64,000 nucleotides of DNA, from positions 50,196,004 to 50,260,003 of the forward strand of contig NC_134878.1 in the NCBI RefSeq assembly GCF_041734735.1, read 5' to 3'. The DNA is from Babylonia areolata. Lineage: Eukaryota > Mollusca > Gastropoda > Neogastropoda > Buccinidae. The notes beneath the pieces are model-generated. The model was not told the origin of the DNA, did not search any database, and was given only the letters and a program-made list of their open reading frames with translations. Below are positions 26,749 to 38,700 of the stretch, piece by piece. The translations under genes were made by a program, and so were the position numbers. Within the stretch, counting starts at the first letter, position 1, and every line of letters begins with the position of its first letter.

Positions 26749-29700
26749 CTGTGTGTCCGTGGTAAACTTTAACATTGACATTTTCTCTGCAACTACTTTG
26801 TCAGTTGACACCAAATTTGGCATAAAAATAGGAAAAATTCAGTTCTTTCCAGTCATCTTGTTTAAAACAATATTGCGCTTCTGGGATGGGCACAAAAAAA
26901 TAAAGAATGAAGCCTATTATATGCAAACTGCATTTACTGTTATATTTATATTTTTTGTATTCTCTAAACTTGGCACTTTGATCTGATATTCTGACCCAAC
27001 AGCTAGAGCAGTCATTATTATCATTTTTGGCTCAAACAGGAACTTCTTTTGCTAAGCATGGAAGCTTTATTTATTTTGCAAACGTTTTGGTTCAGATAGA
27101 AAAAAAGGGAAGTTACTATGTAATGCTAGCGGAGTTAATTTGCTTTAAACTGATCTTTCTCATCTTAAACATTACATTTTGAAACAAGAGAGGCAAGGCC
27201 TTCAAGACTCACTTGTGATGCACTTTTTAAAAAAAATGCAAGCTTTTTATGTATTGAGTATAATTTCAAAATGTAATGTTTAAGATGAGAAAGATCAGTT
27301 TAAAGCAAACTAAGTTCCCAGCAGAGTAATTTCCCTTGTTTTACTGCCGACACCAAAACGTTTGCAATAAATAAAACCTTCAACGCTTAGCAAAAGAAGT
27401 TCCTGTTTGAACAAAAAATGACAATAATGACAGATCTTTTGTTGGGTCGAATATCAGATCAAAGTGCCAAGTTTAGAGAATACAAAAAATATAAATATAA
27501 CAGTAAATGCATTATACTCAATACATAAAAAGCTTGGATATATATATACATCACAAAACACACACTTGCTCTAACTACTTGCTACTCCTCAGCACAACAA
27601 AGAAAACTGTTCCCAAAAGCAACTTTCCGACGAGAGACATACACTCTTTGTCAGTGATTGTGAACTCTACCTTAGGGGACGGCCCACGATGAGGAAAGGC
27701 CTGTGTTACTGCTTCCATGTCCAGATCAGTTCCCAAGGTTTTGTCGTCCTCGTCAGAGGCGTACACCTGCGTCTCCTCTGCCGGGACGCCTTTGCTGCCT
27801 ATGGCCTGCGTGGCTGCTCTCAGGATCGCCGATTCATTTTCCGTCTTGTCTGCAACAGATTTTCCTCTTTTTATGATATCAGCTTCTGTTATTTGTATGT
27901 GGGAGATGAGACGTTATGGCAACCTGTTAAACATCAGATACACTGATCACATCACCCCACTGACATAAGACAGAGGTTACAGGTCAGAATGCTGGTCATG
28001 TTTCTTTATTTGGACTTCTGCCTCAGTGGACTCTATTATGTTTTATTCAGCAAACATCAATGACTCCACTGAAAAGTGCACAGAAAGTTGTTAAGTGCAC
28101 TTCCAACTCATGCCATCACCGTTTTCAATTCACCATGGTTCAATATTTAAGGGTTAATGGAATGCAAAAAAAATCCCAGAATACACCTTCTGACACCCAT
28201 ACGCTTAGGATCCCCCCTGCTTGAACCAAAACGTATGGCCAACGCAGTTTTTCTTACCAAGCCCTCTTTCTTTGGAATCAACTTCCTCAGCCTCTCCGCC
28301 ACTCATCTTTGCTGCTTTCTTTAAAATCCAGTCTGAAGACCTACCTTTTCCCTCCTGAATAATTCTCAACAGCTCATCCCTTTCCAATATGAACTAAAAT
28401 GACTATTAGTGAGTAAGTGAGTTTTGATAGTTTTAGAAATTGTTTGTTGTATTTTTGATTGTGTACTTTTACGATTGTGTGCTATAACTTGTGTGTGTGT
28501 GTGCGTGCGTGCGTGCATGTGTGCATTGTGTGTGGGGGGGGGGTAGGCTGGAGGGGAATAATTTTTTGATAATGTTTGGTATTTTGTGGTCAATTTCTTC
28601 CTTTTAGATATTTACATATGTGTTCTATTTGTAAATGCCTACGGCTTATCTTCAAGATTAGGCGTAAATGCTCAGAATAATAATAATAAAATCTGGGAAA
28701 GAAAAATCACCAGCAAATGTTATGTTTTGAGATGGAATGCATTCACCATACTGTCATCATCCTGAAAAATCCGTGTCTGAGGGGGCAGATCACTGGAGCC
28801 TTCATCGTCAGTCTCCGACCCTGATTCGGGCAGCACAAGGGTGGCTCCCACTGAAACAGCAGATGCCACATAAACAGGCATCAACAACAGTGGTACGGAG
28901 ATACACACAACGCTGCATAAACAGGCATCAACAACAATGATATGGAGATACACACAACACTGCATAAACAGGCATCAACAACAGTGGTATGGAGATACAC
29001 ACAACGCTGCATAAACAGGCATCAACAACAATGATATGGAGATACACACAACACTGCATAAACAGGCATCAACAACAGTGGTATGGAGATACACACAACG
29101 CTACATTAACAGGCATCAACAACAGTGATATGGAGATACACACAACACTGCATTAACAGGCATCAACAACAGTGATATGGAGATACACACAACACTGCAT
29201 AAACAGGCATCAACAACAGTGATATGGAGATACACACAACACTACATAAACAGGCATCAACGATGGTGATATGGAGACACACACACACATTGTACTGCAC
29301 TGTTTTACTTTTTGTCACAACAGATTTTTTTATGTGAACTTCAGGCTGCTCTTCCCTGGGAGAAGTGTGTCACCACACTGCAGTACCACCATATGATTTT
29401 TTTTTTCTTATGTTTTTTTCTGCCTGCAAGTGAATTTGTTTTACTATCAAATTAGATTTTACTGCAAAATTTTTACCAAGGACAACCCTTTTAGCTGCCA
29501 TGGTTTTTTTGTGTGTGTTGTAAGTGCATACTGCACACGGGACCTCAGCTTATTGCCTTATCCAAAGAACTAGCACCCAGACCACCACTCACGGACTAGC
29601 AGAGGGGGGAATAAAAATCCCGGTCCATATATGGGAATCGAACATGTGGACACTTGCTCCCTAGTGGGATGCTTTAACACCAGTGTTTCAGTGGTCTTCT

Positions 29701-32700
29701 GCTGTTCCTTGTGCAAGCAGCTAGCATGGGGCATCCAACATACTGATGTAAATTTGTATTTGCATTTCTTTTTTCTTTTTTTTTTTATCACAACAGATTT
29801 CTCTGTGTGAAATTTGGGCTGCTCTCCCCAGGGAGAGCGAGTCGCTACACTACAACTCCACCCCCCTTTTTTTTTTCCCCCTGCATGCAGTATTATTTGT
29901 TTTTCCTATCGAAGTGGATTTTCCTACAGAATTTTGCCAGGAACAACCCTTTTGTTGCCATGGGTTCTTTCACGTGTGCTGAGTGCATGCTGCACACAGG
30001 ACCTCGGTTTATCGTCTCATCCGAATGACTAAATGCTAAATGGCAGATAAATGAGCAGTTACAGTGTAACTTCATACTGGTGCTTTCTCAATGATAAGAT
30101 ATACATGAAAAAAAATTCAGACAAGACAAAAAACAATTGACTGGCGATAAATCTGAAGAAAGGCAGACAGATTTAAACTCCCTTTTTTTTAAAAATAATT
30201 TTTTTTATTATAATTTTTTAGAAAGCAACTGCAAAACAAGTTCTCACAACCCTTCACAAGAACAGTAAACTTCTCTATTAGAAACGATGTGATGATAACC
30301 TCACCATCTAACGGTTTCTTCAAGAACTCTGGAGTGTCCATGATTGAGAAAGGATTGCCTGCCACAGATCCACTCGCCTCACCGTTAGACCCTGAAACAA
30401 TTGTGGCATGCGGTTTGAATGTCACAAGCATAGCTGAAAAATACAGTTATGTGCATCCATATTCTTAATGCTTATAGGGATTAATATGGTAATAACAATA
30501 ATCATCATCATAATATATTCACATAGCACTTTCTAATATCTCTAAGCTCATATAAATACTTGAAAATGTTTTGTGTTTATTCAAACTGAGTTTTAGACTA
30601 GTTTTATATGCTGGTCTGGACAACAGAAACTGTGCAGAAATATATCCCTTATAGCAAGTAAGGAATGTATGTAATCTAGAACTAATCTGATGAAGAATAT
30701 GTCCAATAATTTTCATTTACAAAAAAATTATGTATCATAAAAGATGAAAGTCAATTATTTGAAAGAACTCTAAAAATTCAAGTTCAAAAAGGTTGTTTTT
30801 TTTTAAATAATTATTTTTATTTCCCTTACCAGTTTTTTTAATTCCTGCCAGTTTGCTTGCTCCACTGTCATATGGCTGAAATCAAAAACATTTCCATGGG
30901 TTGTAAATGACCAAACTATACCTTGACTACCTCTTGATCATCACTGATGTGATTACATACCCTGCTATTACTGAAGCTATTTTTGTCCTGACTGCACAAC
31001 TATCACATGCAACAGGACTTAATACAAGACTCTTCGCTGTCCAGTCAAATTCACTCTATTTGTATTGTGACAGTCATTTAATCTAAATACTGTTTAATCC
31101 AAGTTTCTAACTGAAAAAAATCGTTATCACACATGGAAGTTACATCATTTCAGGGGGTGTTTCAAGGCAAGGTCAACAGTCCTGAGCTGACAGGAAACCC
31201 AACAAAATTGCCAGTAACAGGAACAGATGTTCAATTCTTTTCATAAAGATATCATGAGTCCAAGGTAAATCATTCACAAAACATTTCATGCAAACTGTGA
31301 GATAATCACTGATCCTTTCTTTTGTGGGAAAACTGCACAATTTTCCTTTCTGTTTTTGGTTTTCTTTTTTTGCACTTAATAAAACTTTGCTGGGTCTCCC
31401 TCCACTTCCCCAACCTACAAAACACGAAGTAAACCTGAACATACTTTCAGTATGATGACTGGCCGCTGTGGTGAAGTGGTTTACCTTGCACACTGACAGC
31501 TGGGAAGATACTTGTCGGAGTCCCACTAGAGGTCTTTTTTTCCTCTTTTTTGGCTTGTGGCTAGCTCCTATCTAACGCTGAGTGTGCTTTAGGCTCAAAT
31601 TGTTTATATATTGTTGTTTTTTTTTTGTTTGTTGTTGTTATAGTGGAGTGATGGCCTAGAGGTAACGCTTGGGCCTAGGAAGTGAGAGAATCTGAGCGTG
31701 CTGGTTCAAATCACGGCTCTCCGCCGATGTTTTCTCCCCCTCCACTAGACATTGAGTGGTGGTCTGGACACTAGTCATTCAGATGAGACGATAAACCGAG
31801 GTCCCGTGTGCAGCATGCACTTAGCGCACGTAAAAGAACCCATGGCAACAAAAGGGTTGTTCCTGGCAAAATTATGTAGAAAAATCCACTTTGATAGGAA
31901 AAACAAATAAAAACTGTATGCGTAAAAACTGTAGTGTAGCGATGCACTCTCCCTGGGGAGAGCAGCCCGAATTTCACACAGAGAAATCTGTTATGATAAA
32001 AAGAGAATTACAAATACAACACAATACAAATGAATAGACTGGGACCAAACAGTCGAAGATTATCCACTCCACAGCTCTGTCTTTGGGAGTGTTGCTCAAA
32101 TTTCCCCACCCAACACTGCAGGTGTCTGCACCACTCAGCCTGGTTGATGCTAAGAAATACAAGAGCACAGCCATGCCAAGCAGTCCCAAACCTAAACAGG
32201 ATCCCCACTGTAGTTTCTTTATCATCCTCATGAAAAACAAAGAAAAGGAAATGTCCAAAATTCTGTGTTCAGTACAGTGATAACTTTTTTCTGGGATGGT
32301 TATCCTTGATTACACAACAAATCGTGTGCTGCACACAGACGCACACAAATTGTGACAGACAGGCAGCACCTGGGTGGGCTGCAAGATGTCACTGCTGGCA
32401 TCACTGGCATAGTCCTCTTCATCGCTCTGTGCACACAGCACCGTGCCAGACTGCCGGTTGGAGTTCTGGTCTCTCTGCACAAAAGGGTCTATCTTCTTCG
32501 GTGAGTCCGTTTTTTCTTCTTCAGTCTCTGACCCGCTACCCACACCTGTCTCAGTCTGCAAAAAATGTCTGTATCTTATGAGCGACAAATAAAATGGAAT
32601 TGTTTACTGCTTTCTCTCCTCTAAACAGTTTAGTATTCATCACAGTCTGAAAATACAATAAAAATATATTTTTTAAATTCAACCTTGACTTATATTTTCC

Positions 32701-35700
32701 CTCTTCAAACAGTTAAATATTTTCTACATTTTGAAAGAGCAACTGTCAGGTTTTGGGAAGCAGTGCTTATGATCGTATCATTTTCAGCTTTTAAGTATGA
32801 ACTCAGAAGCAATACAAAATGATGTCAAAAGTCATGACAGAGACAAGCTGCAAAAGGTTCAGTCCTAGCATACCTAGAAAAGATGCAACATAAAGATCCC
32901 ATAGCCTTTGATGGTCATAGAGGCAGTAAATTCATATTCACTGTGTCTACGGCTCAGCATAGAAAGGCAAGGTCCAATCCTCTCTTTCTGCCACTTCAAC
33001 CATCCCCAACTGAAGTCAACCCAGTGACAGGCGCAATAGCCGAGTGGTTAAAGCGTTGGACTTTCAATCTGAGGGTTCCGGGTTCGAATCTCGGTGACGG
33101 CGCCTGGTGGGTAAAGGTTGGAGATTTTTACGATCTCCCAAGTCAACATGTGTGCAGACCTGCCAGTGCCTGAACCCCCTTCGTGCGTATACGCAAGCAG
33201 AAGATCAAATACGCACGTTAAAGATCCTGTAATCCATGTCAGCGTTCGGTGGGTTATGGAAACAAGAACATACCCAGAATACACCCCCCGAAAGCGGAGT
33301 ATGGCTGCCTACAGGGCGGGGTAAAAACGGTCATACACATAAAAGCCCACTCGTGTACATACTAGTGAACGTGGGAGTTGCAGCCCACGAACGCAGAAGA
33401 AGGAGAAGAAGAAGAAGTCAACCCAGTGACACCTGGGTGAAGTGTGGAAAATTAGAGAAAAAGTGCCTTTTTGGAGGACACAACACCATGCCAAAGGGGA
33501 CCTAGCTCTGATTACTGGGTGATCACTGGATCAGATGTCCAACACCTAACCAATTCAGCCATGCCACATTTATTTTAAGTCTTTAAAAATGTTGCAATGT
33601 TAACAATTACTCTCCCAAAGTAAATCAGCCTGAAAACCACTTTTACAAGAACACCAGTTCAACAAACTGTGGAGGTGAACAGCTATACATGATGCCCTGT
33701 CTGTGACAGGTGGTGACGACATATCTAAACAACCACAGTGAATGTACACCTGACACACCTTAACGACCACGAAGTATGTGCACCTGATGTACCTCAACAA
33801 CCATGGTGTGTGTGCACCTGATATACCCTAATGACGACAGTGAATGTGCATCTGACATACCTTAATGACCAAAGAGTATGTGCACCTAATTTACCTTAAT
33901 TTTAAACCCGGAAGGGTAAAACCGCCGAACCTTAATGACCCTAGTGAATTTTCCCCCGGAAAATACCTTAAGGGACCCTAGTAAATTGTGCACCTAAACA
34001 TACCTTAAAGACCCTAGTGAATGTGCACCTGCTTTAACCTTAATGCCCCCGGGTAAAAAGGGGGGCCCCCCTGAAACCCCCTTAAGACCCTAGTAAATGT
34101 GAAACCTCCCCCAAAACCCTAATGACCCTAGTGAATGTGCACCTGCAAAAAACCTTAAAAGCCCCTAGTGAATGTGCCCCGCCCAAAACCTTAACCCCCC
34201 TTTAGTGAATGTGAAAAAAACCTGACTTTCCCTTAATGCCCCCAAGGTGAATGTACACCTAAACTCCCTTTAAAGGGACCCTAGTGAAGGGTGCCCCCTG
34301 ACATACCTTAATGACCCTAGTGAAGGGGCACCTGACAAAACCTTTAAAATGCCTAGGAATGTGCACCTGACAAAACCTTAAAATCCCCCAATTAAATGTC
34401 CCACCTGACATAAAAAAAAAAAAAACAAAAAAAAAAAGAATGGGGGGGGGGAACCTGAAAAAACCTTAACACAACAGTGAAGGGAAACCCCCTGTGAACC
34501 TTAAGGACCCTAGTGAATGTGCACCTAAACATATTTTAAAGACCCAGGGGAAATGTGCCCCCGCCCTCCCTAAATGCCCAAAAGAGTAGGGGCCCTAGAA
34601 TACCCTTAACTAAAACCCAGGAATGTAAAAACCCTGATTTTCCTTTAAATTTGCCCAATGAATGTAGGTTTATGTACCAAAATGACCCTAGTGAAGGGCC
34701 CACCTGATATACTTTAATGACCCCCCGGAGAAAGTGCCCTGAAAACATACCTGGACAACCATGGGAGTAATACCCCTTGACCCCCCAAACAACCACAAGA
34801 GTATGTGCACCGACATCCCTTAAAAACGCCATAGGTGTATTTTTTTTTTTCATTTGACATCCGCAAACAACCTTTCCCCTTCTGGCCCTTTAAAAGCTCA
34901 TAGGCGTACTTTTCCGGGGGACAAAAACCCCAGCAAAAAAACCCGGGGGGAACAGCAAAAAAAAAACCCACAAAACCATGTTCCAATTAAAAAAGACGAT
35001 AAAAAATTTAATGGAAAATATTTAATTTTTTTTATATTTTAATTGTTTTTGGGTTTGTTTTTTTTTTTTGAATTGTTTTTTGGAAAGGGGCTTAATGCCC
35101 AAAAAAAACTGCTGGGGTGGAGAGACGGGGAAAAAACAGAAAAAAGAAAAAGTAAAACCTGAAAAAAGCACGGGCAAAAATGGACAAAAAAAAACCATTC
35201 CCCAGGGGCCCAAAGGCTTTGGGGGGGAAACAAAAACCCGGGGGGAATTCAGGAATCTGGTAAACCCTTTTGCCCCCCCCCGGGGCCCCCCCCCCCCCCC
35301 CACCCATTTGATTTCTTTCCATACATTATGGGAAAAGGGGAAAAAGGAAAACACGGGCTTTGCTTGCGCTTTTATAAACCCCCTTTTTTAAAGGGCAATA
35401 AATTTGGGAAATTTCCGATAAAAGGGGACTTAAAAGGAAATTTAAAGATTAAAAAACCCAACAGCATGTTTTTTTCAGCAGGGGAGTTTGGTTTAAAAAA
35501 CTATAATTTTTTGGGGAGGAGTTTGTATTATACCCCAAATTTTTGGGTGGTTTAAAATACTTCCCCAGGGTTCCCAAAAACCTGATGAAAACTGGGGCCT
35601 AGGGTTTTTCTCTTTTTGGGCCCAAAATTTTTTTCGCGGGGCCTAAGAAAAAAAATGGAAAAACCCGCCCCCCCCCCCCTTAGTCTGGCCCGCTTTGGGC

Positions 35701-38700
35701 CAAAAAAACGCCCTCCCGTTTAATAAGCGCGGGAAACCATTCCGGGCCAAAAAATTGAAAAGCCCCATGGAACCAGGGGCGGGGATACGCGGGACGGAGG
35801 GGGGGGCATTGGGAGTTTGCCCATGGAAAGATATGTAAACCCCAAAACCCTGGATATAAAAACAAACTCCCCCCTTTTGTGCCAATATCCTGTCCATGTC
35901 AAACTGATGAAAATTTTTTTAAAGCAAAGGGGGGGGCAACCTACTGGCGTATGGGGACCCCCTTGAAACTGAGACGGCAGGTTACCGCGAAAAGGAAACC
36001 CCCTTGGAACCGCCCAGCCCTGGTCAAACGGAAACCCCGGAGGTAAAATTTTTGATGAAGGGTTTCCCCCGACCGCCAAAAGGTTTGGCCCCAAAGACAT
36101 GCGCAGTGGAAAACCGAGTGCGGGAAAAAGCAGCCGAAGTAGCTAGGGGCCCCATTTCCCGTGAGTTTCTGGGATTAAGAAAAACGGGGTTTCCTTTTGT
36201 TGCATGAGAGTGGGGCCTCTACGAATGATTTGGGGAAACCCCAGGGGGAAAAATGGTCCCTGCAGCGATATCTTTCTTGTAATTCCATTGAGGAGATGAG
36301 AAGGCGCCTCTGAGAAGAACGCCTATGGCGACGACCTATTGCAATAGTATCTTGAGGCAACCGAACGGGGCAGAGATGCCTATCTTCATCATCTTGTGCC
36401 AGAATATCCGACCAAGTCTGACCCTCAGAGAGGGGGAAGGGACCTCGGGGTCTTGGTTCTTAGCCAGAACTCTGGAGGAAACGAAGAGTGATGGAACCAT
36501 CTCATGTGGAATGCTAGATCTTGTGGCATACCACTAAAGACCATGAATCTCACTTCTACGACGGCCCGTGGCCAGCAACAGAAGGAAAGTGGTCTTGAGA
36601 GTGAGCAGGTCAAAAGGAATAGTCCCCAATGGCTCAAAGGGCTGTTTTCGAATGAAAATCCAGCACCAGGAAAAAGTCCCAGGGGGGCACTCTTCTGGGA
36701 TTCCTAGCTTCCTTCAGAGAGGCGCCCCTAGCCACTTCTCTGAGCAGGAAATCAGCTTCAAAAGCGGGACCACCTAGCTGTTTGATAGTGGTACAAATGG
36801 CAGACCTGTACCCTCTCACAGAACTAGCAGACAGGTTGAGAACCGAGGAGCAGTGAGCCAAAAAGTTGGCCCGCTGCATGCTTGTAGCGGTTAGTAGGGG
36901 AATGTTCTGAGCTGTACACCAACTCAGCCATTTTCTTCCATTGAAAGTCATACAAAGTCTCTGTTCCTCCCTCCTGGCTTTGGAGACTATGGAGAGGAGG
37001 TCGGAGGAGGCACCCCCCTTGGTCAGCGCGGCGGACACAGAGGCTGACCGAGGGGTGGAGTACTTCAATGGTGATGCTGACAGATCCGCTCGCCACAGCA
37101 GCCACACGTGCAGGTGGAGCATTTGAGGATTGGAGTTGAGGAATGCCGAACGAGGCTGCCTCAGCAGATGAGGTTTGGTTCTCAGTTCAGTGGTGGAACA
37201 TGTGTCAGGGACTGAAGGACCGGAACCAGGGCTGGGCTGGCCATTTCGGCGCAATGAGGATCATCTGCGGGCGTTTCCAAACCTGGCTTTCCGTATCACC
37301 TTGGACAGGATTGGAAAGGGAGGAAACGCGTAGGCAAATCAGGACTGCTCCAGTCTAGAGAGAGAGCGTCCACTGCCCATGCTTCTGGGTCGGCGACTGG
37401 AGAGACGTAAGTGGGAAGTCTCTTGCTGAACCTTGTCGCAAAGAGGTCCACCATCGGCCGGAACCACTGTTCCCACACTCCTGCAGGGTGTCCTTGTCCA
37501 GGGTCCACTCTGTGTGTATGACACTCTTGGACCTGCTGAGAGCATCTGCCAAAATGTTGTCTTTCCCTGCTATGTGTCTCGCTGAAAGTGCAATGCCCTT
37601 GCTGTGGCACCAACGGAGGAGAGCCTCGGTCCGCAGAGAGAGGTCCTGCCGAGTGCGCTCCCGCCCCCTTTGTTCACGTACAAGCGACTGTTGTATTGTC
37701 CGTGTACAAGCGAATGGCTCTTGCCTTTGGCCTCCGCTATGAAGTGCTGGAGAGCCCTGCAAACCTGCCTCCAGTTCCAGAACATTGGATGTGGCATAGG
37801 CGCTCCTCGGGGACCAAGTCCCCTGCTGCATGGAGTGAGTCCATGTGGGCTCCCCAGCCCATGGAGGAGGCGTCTGTGAATAGTGCCACCTGAAGAGTAG
37901 GTGGGGCTATGGGCACCCCCCTGTGTCAGAAGAGGGTGGTTAACCACTCTGATGTCACCTCGAGGAACCACTCGCCCAGACATATCCGGGTATCCCCATG
38001 ACTGAGTGCTCTGGGAACCACCGTAGCCTGAGTGCCTCTTGAAGAGGGCGCTTGAGAACCCTGCCCAGAGGGATGAGAGGTGCCATGGGCTCCATCATGC
38101 CAGGAGGGAAGAAAGTGTCCGCGCCGTAGCTTGTGAGGAATGGCGGCAAGTGGTTGAGGAGGCCTGCAGACGGTCCCCACCGATCTGGGCGTCGGAGAGA
38201 CTATCATGGACCGCGAGTCGAATCTCATCCATAGAAGTCGAAAGGGACTGGCTCGGGGACAGATCGCATTTCTCCTGGTTCGTGATGAAGCCCAGTTGGG
38301 AGCACAGGTCTAGAAGTCTGGCTGTATGACTCTGGCACAGAGCCTGTGACTGGGCAGAATAAGCCAGTCGTCCAAGGTACACACAGAGCCGAATGGACTC
38401 CGACCGGACGATTGACACCAATTCCCGCACCACCTTGGTAACAGGAAAGGGGCAAGGGACAGACCAAATGGGAGGGCAGAGAACTGGAACACTCTGTCCC
38501 TCCACACGAACCTCAGGTACCGGCCGGATGCCGGGTGGATGAGGATATGGAAATAAGCATCTTTCAGATCGATGGACGTCGCCCAATCTCCCGTTGCATG
38601 GTCTCCCGAATCTGTGCCTGTGTGTCCATCTTGAATTTCATCTTGTGGGAGGAATCTGTTGAGGGGGGACTGGTCTCCAGGACTGGTCTCCACCCTCCGG

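Noticed and set aside
31974-32258. Frame with a hydrophobic segment resembling a small membrane protein
   Set aside because: It overlaps the end of a SINE-A copy, has no splice partner, and the MDC1 exons on each side join in phase without it.
33030-33105. Possible tRNA gene (A- and B-box present)
   Set aside because: It is the tRNA-like head of a SINE with target-site duplications and no mature tRNA 3' half.
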